Part shown: positions 19,239 through 27,635 of the stretch, piece by piece
Numbering within the stretch: position 1 is the first letter of the stretch
How the letters are laid out: every line of letters begins with the position of its first letter
Origin: Bacteroidaceae bacterium
GTDB taxonomy: Bacteria; Bacteroidota; Bacteroidia; Bacteroidales; Barnesiellaceae_A
Length of the DNA: 64,000 nucleotides
Assembly: GCA_017410245.1 (NCBI GenBank)
Contig: JAFQRE010000016.1
Span: forward strand, 1 to 64,000
Direction: 5' to 3'
Notes under the pieces: model-generated
The model's input: the letters and a program-made list of their open reading frames with translations, nothing else
Databases searched by the model: none
Told to the model about the DNA's origin: nothing
Translations under genes and position numbers: made by a program

Positions 19239-19276
19239 AAAGAGAGCGTCTAATGCTCTGTTTAGACGCTCTCTTT
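19239..19276 (-). terminator. Terminator after the PpiD-like gene
   Basis: AAAGAGAGCGTCTAA (19239-19253) pairs perfectly with TTAGACGCTCTCTTT (19262-19276). It lies 18 bases past the PpiD stop and just before the rlmN start on the minus strand. Its T-run is better on the plus strand, but no plus-strand gene precedes it. Confidence 0.7.
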
Positions 19277-19293
19277 TTTATTTGGGTATTCTA

Positions 19294-21387
19294 TTAGAAG
19301 AAACGAACCAAAGTATTCTCTATATCGGCATTGTCTTTCAACACTTCTACGAAGCGATTTACAGCCGAAATATATTGTTGCTCGAGACGTGTCATCTCAG
19401 CAGCCTCATCGTAAGGACGCGAAGCAGCATTCTCGTTTACTACCTGCAACACATATACACCACGATTACCAGCTACGGGAGCCGATACAGCACCCATCTC
19501 AAGGCCCGAAGCTGCACCGGCTACAACAGGCTCATAACCAAGACCTGCGATGCTGGGAGAAGCTACCGACACAAACTTAACAGTATCAACCTTGGCATTC
19601 ATAGCTGTAGCATAAGCCTCAAGCGTAGCGGGAGAAACGGCTGACAATTGCTCGGCAATCATATCGCCCTTCTTGTTGCGACGCACTGTCGAAGTGAGCA
19701 TCGACTCCATGTCTTCCATGGGACGATAACCCTCTTTTACAATCTTCTCAACTACGGCAACTACATATTTATCGCCAATCTCATATATTTCCGACATATC
19801 ACCTTTCTTGGCATTGAATGCCCAGTGAATAATCTGACGGCTGTTTTGCATACCGGGGAGTGAGGTTTGCGATGCTTGGCAATCGGCGGGCATTACAGTA
19901 TAACCGGCAGTGAAGGCACTATCGACAAATTGCTCTACGTTGTTATATTTAGCAACATAAGAAGAGAGAGCGTTATAGAGCGATGTCTCTGTATCAACAC
20001 TGGGATCTACACCGATGGTGAGAGTAGCAACCTTAGCTTTGGCAACAGGAGCCGAACGCTTAACAATCTTGGCAACGTGTTGTGCACCACCAAGGCTTGA
20101 AGTCTTGAAGTAACCATTACCGGCAGCAAACACATCGGCAACAAATTGACGGCCAAGATCGGCATACATAGCTTCGGTTACAACAAACTCGTCCATTACA
20201 GCGATGTCTTCACCAAGAGCATCAAAGCTACCACCGGCAACCAATACATCGTAAACGCTATCAACGCGAGCATCGCCCATAGCGAAGCTGGCCAATTGCA
20301 CTGTGATGCTATCGGGAGCAGTTTTGGTATCGATCAATCGGTACATTGTGTAGGCCTCGTTGGCAAAAGCGGGAGCTGTAGCATCACCTACCTTAGCACC
20401 TTCAACGAAGGCTTTCATTTCGGCGGGCATAGTGCTTACGGCAACGAAAGCATCTTCATAAGGCATATCAGAGTTGTTATCTACGATACCTGCAACATCG
20501 GCAGTAGTAGCAAAAGTCTCTTGAAGCATATTTACTTTCTCCTCAACCTTGGCATAGTCTTCGGCCGAGGGTTTTACATCTACAGTGATGTAACGAATAG
20601 TGCGAGTCTCGGGCATCTCATAGCGAGCTTTCATTTTGTCATACTCGGCTTTCATATCCGACTTCGACACAGCCACCAATGAATCGGCTACCGTTGTATA
20701 GGGTTGTACTGCATAAGCAACATCAACGGTATTGTTTTGAGCAGCAAATGCCATTTCGGCATCAATCTTATTGGGTTGCAATGCAGCCATAAGAAGAGCT
20801 GTAAATTTCTCATAAGCACGATTTTGACGGATTTGATCCTCCATATCGAGCCATGCTTGACGTTGAACAGCTATTTGTTGCAATTGAGCAGGATCGGTAT
20901 AACCGTTCTCTTCGGGGTTGAATACTACGCTCAAATAGTTGTCGAGAGCTTGGCGATCGAAAAGACCTGTTGCGGGGTCGGTAAATGCACGTTGTATCTC
21001 GGCATTGATATTGTTACCGGTGAGCATATCTTGGAGCTCGGCATCAGATACGGCAATACCAACTGCAGCAAGTTCCTCTTGGAGAAGTTGCTCATTGACC
21101 ATTTGCTCATAAACTTCCATTTGGATAGAAGCCGACATACCTTCGGGCATAGTCATACCGCTTTGTTGATACATAGCTTGCATTTGCTCGGTACGAGCAT
21201 TTACACGCTCTTGATACTTCTCAACACCAATAGTTGTTCCATTTACAGTTGCAACTTTGTTTTGATTCATCATGAAGAACGACTGTCCTGAGTTAAGGAA
21301 GTCACCAATGATAAAGGCAAGCAAAGCAAGACCTATCACTACGACAAGCAAGGCGGCTTTGCTTCTAATTTTCTCTAATGTAGCCAT
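19294..21387 (-). CDS. ppiD: PpiD-like peptidyl-prolyl isomerase / periplasmic chaperone
   Basis: A 697-residue protein anchored by one N-terminal membrane helix (about residues 13-30, AALLVVVIGLALLAFIIGDF) with the rest in the periplasm. The next part is a SurA/PpiD-type N-terminal domain (VNGTTIGVEKYQERV onward), followed by a rotamase (parvulin-like) region from about residue 230 and further chaperone-like segments. It assists folding of exported and outer-membrane proteins at the inner membrane exit. The parvulin core looks divergent, common for Bacteroidetes members, so chaperone activity may matter more than isomerase activity. It follows lptC on the same strand by 171 bases. Confidence 0.85.
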   Translation of the reverse strand: MATLEKIRSKAALLVVVIGLALLAFIIGDFLNSGQSFFMMNQNKVATVNGTTIGVEKYQERVNARTEQMQAMYQQSGMTMPEGMSASIQMEVYEQMVNEQLLQEELAAVGIAVSDAELQDMLTGNNINAEIQRAFTDPATGLFDRQALDNYLSVVFNPEENGYTDPAQLQQIAVQRQAWLDMEDQIRQNRAYEKFTALLMAALQPNKIDAEMAFAAQNNTVDVAYAVQPYTTVADSLVAVSKSDMKAEYDKMKARYEMPETRTIRYITVDVKPSAEDYAKVEEKVNMLQETFATTADVAGIVDNNSDMPYEDAFVAVSTMPAEMKAFVEGAKVGDATAPAFANEAYTMYRLIDTKTAPDSITVQLASFAMGDARVDSVYDVLVAGGSFDALGEDIAVMDEFVVTEAMYADLGRQFVADVFAAGNGYFKTSSLGGAQHVAKIVKRSAPVAKAKVATLTIGVDPSVDTETSLYNALSSYVAKYNNVEQFVDSAFTAGYTVMPADCQASQTSLPGMQNSRQIIHWAFNAKKGDMSEIYEIGDKYVVAVVEKIVKEGYRPMEDMESMLTSTVRRNKKGDMIAEQLSAVSPATLEAYATAMNAKVDTVKFVSVASPSIAGLGYEPVVAGAASGLEMGAVSAPVAGNRGVYVLQVVNENAASRPYDEAAEMTRLEQQYISAVNRFVEVLKDNADIENTLVRFF

Positions 21388-21558
21388 TTGTTGTTTATAT
21401 TTTTAGTTTTTATTTATATACTATTTATCAAGGGTGCGAAATTACAAAAAAAGGACGGATAGCCGAAATTTAAGAGCAAAAATTTTACTGAAAGTTACAA
21501 ATTTGCCTCATTTCGGGCCTACATCGCCCCTATATATGCTATAAAATTACTATTTCAG

Positions 21559-22173
21559 CTATTCTTCGACGGTCGAATCTTGGTGTTGGACGTTGCGCTC
21601 GAATGTAAATATACCGGTCGTGCGCAGTATGACATACTTGGTTATCTGTTCATTCGACCTGAAACCAACCCCCTCTATGACTTCTTCTCCATCGGTGATG
21701 CGAATGGCCGAGTCGGAGTATATTTCGCGACTCTTTTGATTCCAGAAAAGTTGCTGAGTATCAAACTTTTTACCCTCTACATTCTCAATATGCACATTAC
21801 CATCAAGTCGCCATATCTGTTGTTTCTTATGATATATGGCTGTATCGCCTTTTATCATCGTTTCGGTAGCAAAGAGGGTGTCGAATTGCTCTACATATAT
21901 ACCCTCGGGGAAGTACCAATAGGGATCTTCCATCGCTTCGCCTTCATACATATACCACACTGCGGCTTCGATGCGATAGCGTGTCACACCCGAGTCGGAT
22001 ATGAGTGTATTTACATCACGTGTATAGAGAGATGGCATACTATCCACGTTATCATATCCTTCGGCCACCTCAGTTTTTGCCTCGGAACAAGCTGCGAGCA
22101 ATATAATGCAACATAGGGCTACACTCGATATGCGTGTAACCCACGAAAAGTTTGCAATACAGTCTCTATTCAT
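21559..22173 (-). CDS. lptC: LPS-transport lipoprotein LptC
   Basis: A 204-residue protein with an N-terminal signal and lipobox (LLAAC, Cys about 29). The mature part has the LptC/OstA beta-jellyroll pattern: PEGIYVEQFDT, then GDTAIYHKKQQIWRLDGNVHIENVEG, alternating strands. LptC takes lipopolysaccharide from the LptBFG transporter and passes it through the periplasm to LptA and LptD. Bacteroidetes LptC is commonly a lipoprotein of this size. It lies just after the first C10 peptidase gene but is probably a separate transcription unit because a hairpin lies between. With the lipid A operon and the PpiD-like protein it belongs to outer-membrane assembly. Confidence 0.85.
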   Translation of the reverse strand: MNRDCIANFSWVTRISSVALCCIILLAACSEAKTEVAEGYDNVDSMPSLYTRDVNTLISDSGVTRYRIEAAVWYMYEGEAMEDPYWYFPEGIYVEQFDTLFATETMIKGDTAIYHKKQQIWRLDGNVHIENVEGKKFDTQQLFWNQKSREIYSDSAIRITDGEEVIEGVGFRSNEQITKYVILRTTGIFTFERNVQHQDSTVEE

Positions 22174-22187
22174 TTTTACAAATAAGC

Positions 22188-22211
22188 GGGCTACGCCTTG
22201 CGACGTAGCCC
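22188..22211 (-). terminator. Hairpin after C10 peptidase 1
   Basis: GGGCTACG (22188-22195) pairs with CGTAGCCC (22204-22211). It lies between the C10 peptidase stop at 22230 and the lptC start at 22173; the T-run on the minus strand is weak. Confidence 0.5.
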
Positions 22212-22229
22212 TACCCTATATCTGTCTTA

Positions 22230-23891
22230 TTATTTCTTAATAAAAGTCTTCACGCCTACACCTTCGCCATGCACATATCGCAAGATGTATGTACCGGCGG
22301 CCAACGACGACACATTCACCTCGGTTTTATAAGTTGCCAACTCTCCGGCTTGTACTTGCGCACCGGCTACCGAATAGATAGCATACTCGCCACCTACAGC
22401 GGGCACCTCTACATTGATGTAGCTATCGGCTACCGAGGGATATACACGCATGGCATCGCTCATTACACTCTCTACCGCATTATCGGCAACGATTTGCACC
22501 TTGAAGAGTTGGTCGAACGACTCGCCTGTATTGGCATTGGTCACAGTCATATATATTTCGCGGAAAGCGGCAGCATCTTCTACTGTTTTGGTAGACATCA
22601 ACTTGCCATCTTTCACCTCATAGGGCGATGCCACATGCTTGCCGGCGATGTTTTTGGGGCCTTTGAGTTCATACTCAAACACAGCCTCGGCATCTTCACA
22701 AGCCACTTTCACATCGGCGAGAGCTACACCGGCAGCTGTTCCGGCTGTAAAGCGGGTATTGCTCAATACGATACCATAGGGAGCTGTGGTGGGAGTACCT
22801 ACACCCACTATTGCACTATTGGCATAGGGGAAGGTAAGACCTTGATAGTCATCTTGCATCTTATCTATATCGAAGTAGCCATTACCATAGCCACCCCAAC
22901 CCCAGTTTACGTGTACTTTCTGAGTAGAGTTTTTCCAACCGTCGATGTTCCAGCAGTGGGCACCGCCATCACCGGCACCAAAGTAGATAACTACGCGACC
23001 CAAAATCAACTCATCGAGCAAGAAATTCAGCCACTCTTCGCCCTTATCTTCTTTATTCACCAACTGAACATAATTCTCATCATACGAGAAGTTGCGCACC
23101 AAAGCCTTGGGTACGGGTTTATTGCCTGCACCCGAGCCATCAACGCCATAGCCCATCGATACCGACACACCGCAGTGGTAGAGCAAACGAGCCACCTCGT
23201 CATAGTCACCTGTTTTGTCGCTGTTGAGCATAGCTTCCCAGTCGTAGGCTTTCTCGGCATCATAGTCGATAGAGAGCTTACCTATACCCTCACAAGTATA
23301 TGAGTATTGTCCTACAGGACGCAAAGGATACTCTTGCACCATCATAGCCTGAGCCATACCCACAGCCACACAACCTACCATAACACGTTCGCCACCTACC
23401 GAAGGACAATGTCTGTTATAGGGATCGCCTTGGTTGAGATTGACAGTAACGAGAGGAGCTACATCGGGAACATTGGCAGGATCGGCAGCGGGTTTACGTT
23501 GCATGATGCGTTGCCAAGCCTCGTGTTGGCTGTCGGCCATCACGCGAGCCTCTTCAACGATACGCTTTGCATTGGCATCAAGCACAGCCTGCATAGGCTC
23601 GGGCACTACATAAGCATCGGTTGTATTGTAACCTATGATAGGGTCGGACGACGACTGAGCGGCAACTATAGCCCAACCACCTTTATCATATTCCACCACG
23701 TAATAGGCGGCAACACCATCACTCTCTACAAGTCTCACCGAAGCCTCTTGATGACCTTGCCACTCGCTATCGAGGCTGAGGAAGTTGTCGGCAACGGCCT
23801 TGGCATAGTCGGAAGTAATAACTTCGGCACTACTCCAGGTTGCAATCATTGCCACCGACACGGCGGCCAACAGGCTGAATACTCTTTTCAT
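22230..23891 (-). CDS. C10 family cysteine peptidase with T9SS sorting domain (copy 1)
   Basis: A 553-residue secreted protease of the streptopain (SpeB)/interpain family. After a signal peptide (about 1-22) comes a propeptide-like segment to about 145 that normally blocks the active site until cut. The catalytic domain has Cys174 in GCVAVGMAQAMM and His312 in GGAHCWNIDGW, with the NWGWGGYGNGYF block. Residues about 375-480 form a beta-rich linker, and about 480-553 a type A T9SS sorting domain (RVYPSVADSYINVEV to GVKTFIKK) for export and surface attachment. It starts 10 bases after copy 2, so both share a transcript. Related secreted enzymes in oral Bacteroidetes digest host proteins such as complement; substrate here is unknown. 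Confidence 0.9.
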   Translation of the reverse strand: MKRVFSLLAAVSVAMIATWSSAEVITSDYAKAVADNFLSLDSEWQGHQEASVRLVESDGVAAYYVVEYDKGGWAIVAAQSSSDPIIGYNTTDAYVVPEPMQAVLDANAKRIVEEARVMADSQHEAWQRIMQRKPAADPANVPDVAPLVTVNLNQGDPYNRHCPSVGGERVMVGCVAVGMAQAMMVQEYPLRPVGQYSYTCEGIGKLSIDYDAEKAYDWEAMLNSDKTGDYDEVARLLYHCGVSVSMGYGVDGSGAGNKPVPKALVRNFSYDENYVQLVNKEDKGEEWLNFLLDELILGRVVIYFGAGDGGAHCWNIDGWKNSTQKVHVNWGWGGYGNGYFDIDKMQDDYQGLTFPYANSAIVGVGTPTTAPYGIVLSNTRFTAGTAAGVALADVKVACEDAEAVFEYELKGPKNIAGKHVASPYEVKDGKLMSTKTVEDAAAFREIYMTVTNANTGESFDQLFKVQIVADNAVESVMSDAMRVYPSVADSYINVEVPAVGGEYAIYSVAGAQVQAGELATYKTEVNVSSLAAGTYILRYVHGEGVGVKTFIKK

Positions 23892-23901
23892 AGTAATATG
23901 A

Positions 23902-25545
23902 TTATTTCTTTATAAATGTTTTCACACCTACTCCCTCGTTGTGTTCATAGCGCAAGATGTATGTACCGGCCATCAACGACGACACATTCACCTCGGTATT
24001 ATAGGCTGCCAACTCACCGGCTTGTACTTGTGTACCGGCTACCGAGTATATGGCATAGCTACCACCGGCTACCGGCACTTCTATGGTGATATAGTCGTGA
24101 GCTATCGAGGGATATACACGCATAGCATCACTCATAATGCTCTCTACTGCGTCATTGGCAACAATTTGGAATTTAAAGTCTTTGGAGAACGACTCGCCGG
24201 TGTTGGTATTGGTTACGGTCATGAACAAGTCACGGAATGCAGCGGCATCTTCTACAGTCTTGGTTGCCATCAACTTGCCATCTACCACCTCATAGGGCGA
24301 GGCCACGTGCTTACCGGCAATATTCTTGGGGCCTTTGAGTTCATACTCAAACACAGCCTCGGGGTCTTCACATGCTATCACTACATCGGCAAGAGCCACG
24401 CCGGCAGCAGTTCCGGCCACAAACTTGGTCTTGCTTATTTTTATGCCATAGGGAGCTGTAGTGGGAGCACCTACACCTATCACCGCAGCGTTAAGATCGG
24501 GGAACGACATACCTTGATACTTATCCTCCATCGAGTTGATATCGAAGTAGCTGTTACCATAGCCACCCCAACCCCAGTTTACGTGTACCATTTGAGTCGA
24601 TTTCTTCCAACCGTCAATATTCCAGCAGTGACCACCGCCTTCGCCTTGACCACGATACACAACGACGCGACCCAACATTATCTCATCGAGAAGTATCGAC
24701 AACCACTCCTCGTCACTTTCGGGACGATCTACAAAGCGTACAAAGTTCTCATCATACTTGAAGTTGCGAGGCAAAGCCTTGGCCACGAGGTCGGTTTGAG
24801 TACCCGAACCGTCAATGCCATACTGCATATTTACCGACACACCACAGTGATATACAAGGCGTGCTATTTCGTCAAAATCTTCTTGATACATAGCGTCCCA
24901 GTCGTAGGGAGCTTCGGCATCATAATCTATCGACAGTGTACCCACACCATCGGCTGCATAGGTATATTTACCCTCGGGAGCATCGGGATAACGAGCCACC
25001 ATCATGGCTTGAGCCATACCTACAGCCACGCAGCCCACCAAGGCGCGTTGGCCATTGATAGTAGGGCAATACTTATTGTAAGGCTCTTGTTGATTGAGAT
25101 CGATAGTGATAAGGGGAGCCACATCGGGAGTAGATGCAGGATCGGCAGCGGGCTTGCGTTGAGCTATACGTTGCCAGCCCTCATGCTTCACATCTTGTTG
25201 GTGACGAGCCTCATCTACAATGCGCATTGCATTGGCTTTCATCACAGCCTGCATGGGCTCGGGAGCCTGATATGCACCGGTGGGATTGTAACAAATAACA
25301 GGTCGTGACGACGATTGTGCCGATACTACTGCCCAACCGCCTTTCTCATATTCTACCACATAATAGGCAGGCACACCATCTTCCTCAACAAGTGTCAGAC
25401 GGGCATCTCCCTCTCCTTGCCACTCGCTATCGAGACTCATAAAGTTATCGGCAGCATTCTTGGCTACTTCCTGTGTTATAACTTCGGCTCCGGCATAAAA
25501 TACGGCCATTGCCAACACCGATACAATCGCTACAAATTTCTTCAT
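23902..25545 (-). CDS. C10 family cysteine peptidase with T9SS sorting domain (copy 2)
   Basis: A 547-residue paralogue of its neighbours with the same plan: signal peptide (cut near AGA-EV, about residue 20), propeptide to about 143, C10 catalytic domain with Cys172 (GCVAVGMAQ) and His306 (GGGHCWNIDGW), linker, and a T9SS sorting domain ending VGVKTFIKK. Both catalytic residues are intact. The first gene of a two-gene unit: its promoter at 25594-25625 lies after the terminator of copy 3. The catalytic part differs clearly from copies 1 and 3, while the last 170 residues are almost the same, which suggests different specificities with one shared export tail. Confidence 0.9.
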   Translation of the reverse strand: MKKFVAIVSVLAMAVFYAGAEVITQEVAKNAADNFMSLDSEWQGEGDARLTLVEEDGVPAYYVVEYEKGGWAVVSAQSSSRPVICYNPTGAYQAPEPMQAVMKANAMRIVDEARHQQDVKHEGWQRIAQRKPAADPASTPDVAPLITIDLNQQEPYNKYCPTINGQRALVGCVAVGMAQAMMVARYPDAPEGKYTYAADGVGTLSIDYDAEAPYDWDAMYQEDFDEIARLVYHCGVSVNMQYGIDGSGTQTDLVAKALPRNFKYDENFVRFVDRPESDEEWLSILLDEIMLGRVVVYRGQGEGGGHCWNIDGWKKSTQMVHVNWGWGGYGNSYFDINSMEDKYQGMSFPDLNAAVIGVGAPTTAPYGIKISKTKFVAGTAAGVALADVVIACEDPEAVFEYELKGPKNIAGKHVASPYEVVDGKLMATKTVEDAAAFRDLFMTVTNTNTGESFSKDFKFQIVANDAVESIMSDAMRVYPSIAHDYITIEVPVAGGSYAIYSVAGTQVQAGELAAYNTEVNVSSLMAGTYILRYEHNEGVGVKTFIKK

Positions 25546-25593
25546 CTACTACTATTATTAAATGTATTTACTATATTTTTCTCAATTCGGCCA

Positions 25594-25625
25594 CAAAGAA
25601 AAGAAAACGTAGCAAAAAAAGCAAA
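25594..25625 (-). promoter_or_regulatory. Promoter of the C10 copy 2 - copy 1 unit
   Basis: On the minus strand TTTG (25625-25622), 20 bases, then TTTCTTTG (25601-25594), one mismatch from TAnnTTTG. It lies between the terminator of copy 3 and the start of copy 2. Confidence 0.5.
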
Positions 25626-25680
25626 TCATTTTCTATTTTTTGTATCCCATTTGAGAGTTTTCTTGCGTATTATCAAAAAA

Positions 25681-25709
25681 AGTCAAGGGCATCTATGATG
25701 CCCTTGACT
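25681..25709 (-). terminator. Terminator after C10 peptidase copy 3
   Basis: AGTCAAGGGCATC (25681-25693) pairs perfectly with GATGCCCTTGACT (25697-25709); on the minus strand seven T follow. Strong rho-independent terminator. Confidence 0.9.
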
Positions 25710-25752
25710 CTTCATATCATATCGATTTTACTCCTGCGAGTCTATCGCTGTT

Positions 25753-27429
25753 TTATTTTACAATAAAGGTTTTCACACCTACACCTTCGGCATGAACATA
25801 ACGCAATATGTATGTACCGGCAACAAGCGATGAAACATTCACCTCGGTCTTATGACCTGTCAATTGACCGGCTTGTGCTTGAGTACCGGCTATCGAATAG
25901 ATAGCATACTCGCCACCGGCAGCAGGCACCTCTACAGTGATGTAGTCGTGAGCCACCGAAGGATATACACGCATAGCATCACTCATGACACTCTCTACTG
26001 CATTATCAGAAACGATTTGGAACTTGAAGTCTCTCGTGAAAGACTCACCTGTGCGGTCATTGGTCACTGTCATATACAACTCGCGGAAGGCGGCTGCATC
26101 TTCTACAGTCTTGGTAGACACCAACTTACCATCTACCACCTCATAGGGCGAAGCCACGTGCTTGCCGGCGATATTTTTAGGGCCTTTGAGTTCATACAAG
26201 ATAGTAGCCTCTTCGTCCTCGCAGAACACAGTCACATCGGCAAGAGCCACACCGGCAGCAGTTCCGGCTGTAAACTTGTTACGGCTCAACTCTATACCAT
26301 AAGGAGCTGTTGTAGGCACACCTACACCTGTGATAGCACCATGGTGATACAAGAACGAAATACCTTGGTATGAGTCGGTCATATTATCAAGATTGAAGTA
26401 TCCGTCACCGTAGCCACCCCAGCCCCAGTTACAGTGTACCATTTGAGTCGATTTTTGCCAACCGTCTATATTCCAGCAGTGGCCACCATTACCGGCCTCA
26501 TCGGCGGCAGCTTGATAAAGCACTGCACGACCCATCAACAAGTCGGTCAATATGATATCATACCACTCGGCATCGCTATATTGGTAACGGAAGTAGAGGC
26601 CTATTTTCTCTTTGTCATATTGGAAGTTCTTCACCAATGCACGAGCGGCATCGTCCATATACGCACCCGAGAATTGCAAACTATACATCATATCGATAGA
26701 CATACCGGCATGATACAACATACGAGCCACCTCGTCATAGTTCTTGGTCTCATCGCACGAGAGAATGGCGTCCCAATCGTAAGCAGGCTCGGCATCGAAG
26801 TCTATCGACAACTTACTCAGACCCTCAGGTGTATATGAATTAGAACCTACGGGACGAGCCGGGAAGCGTTGTACCATCATGGCTTGGGTCATACCCACTG
26901 CCACACAACCTACAAGAGCGTGCTGGCCATTGATAGAGGGACAATACTTATTGTAAGGATTGCTTTGGTTGAGGTTGATAGTGATAAGAGGCTTGATGTC
27001 GGGGGTAGTATTAACATCAGCAGCAGGCTTGCGTTGCATCACACGCTCCCAACCTTGGTGTTTCATTTCCACACCGTCTTTCACACGAGCGGCTGTCATC
27101 TTGGCATTGAAGTCGAGCAACTCTTGCACAGGAGCAGGAGCCACAAACTTGCCTGTTGTGTTGTAGCCGATAACAGGAGTTGACGACGACTGTGCCGACA
27201 CGATAGCCCAGCCACCGGTTGTATATTCTACTACATAGTAGGCAGGCACACCATCATGTTCTACCATAGTGATAGTAGCATCGGTAGCACCTTGCCACGA
27301 GTCATCGAGACTCAAGAAGTTGTCGGCGGTGAGCTTGGCAACATCTTGCGATATAAACTCGGCCGAAGCCACCATAAAGATTGTCGATACCAAAGTAGAG
27401 ACAATGAGAGTAAAGATCTTTTTCATCAT
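25753..27429 (-). CDS. C10 family cysteine peptidase with T9SS sorting domain (copy 3)
   Basis: A 558-residue paralogue of copies 1 and 2. Signal peptide ends near ASA-EF (residue 23-24), propeptide to about 147, catalytic domain with Cys175 (GCVAVGMTQAMM) and His317 (GGHCWNIDGW), then linker and T9SS sorting domain ending VGVKTFIVK. It differs most in the substrate-side segment around 245-265 (MMYSLQFSGAYMDD, where the others have YGxDGSG), so its specificity may differ. It has its own full-consensus promoter and a strong terminator, so it is a single-gene unit between the SusCD operon and the other two copies. Confidence 0.9.
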   Translation of the reverse strand: MMKKIFTLIVSTLVSTIFMVASAEFISQDVAKLTADNFLSLDDSWQGATDATITMVEHDGVPAYYVVEYTTGGWAIVSAQSSSTPVIGYNTTGKFVAPAPVQELLDFNAKMTAARVKDGVEMKHQGWERVMQRKPAADVNTTPDIKPLITINLNQSNPYNKYCPSINGQHALVGCVAVGMTQAMMVQRFPARPVGSNSYTPEGLSKLSIDFDAEPAYDWDAILSCDETKNYDEVARMLYHAGMSIDMMYSLQFSGAYMDDAARALVKNFQYDKEKIGLYFRYQYSDAEWYDIILTDLLMGRAVLYQAAADEAGNGGHCWNIDGWQKSTQMVHCNWGWGGYGDGYFNLDNMTDSYQGISFLYHHGAITGVGVPTTAPYGIELSRNKFTAGTAAGVALADVTVFCEDEEATILYELKGPKNIAGKHVASPYEVVDGKLVSTKTVEDAAAFRELYMTVTNDRTGESFTRDFKFQIVSDNAVESVMSDAMRVYPSVAHDYITVEVPAAGGEYAIYSIAGTQAQAGQLTGHKTEVNVSSLVAGTYILRYVHAEGVGVKTFIVK

Positions 27430-27466
27430 TAGAGGTGATTGATTGTTTAAATTGTTTATTTCGGTG

Positions 27467-27498
27467 CAAAGATATACATTCTATCGTACAATCACAAA
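27467..27498 (-). promoter_or_regulatory. Consensus promoter of C10 peptidase copy 3
   Basis: On the minus strand TTTG (27498-27495), exactly 20 bases, then TATCTTTG (27474-27467). The leader to the ATG at 27429 is about 30 bases. Confidence 0.8.
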
Positions 27499-27582
27499 GA
27501 GATTGACATTATTTATATATGCGACTCCATAATATATCATATACTACACAAAACACATTGCCGGCAAAGGCATAAAGAAAAA

Positions 27583-27612
27583 GAAAGTGCACTCCACGCG
27601 GAATGCACCTTC
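27583..27612 (-). terminator. Terminator of the SusCD operon
   Basis: GAAAGTGCACTCC (27583-27595) pairs with GGAATGCACCTTC (27600-27612) allowing mismatched-wobble positions; on the minus strand TTTTTCTTT follows. It closes the operon 24 bases after its last stop codon. Confidence 0.8.
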
Positions 27613-27635
27613 TTGATACTCGTTATAGAGATTTA

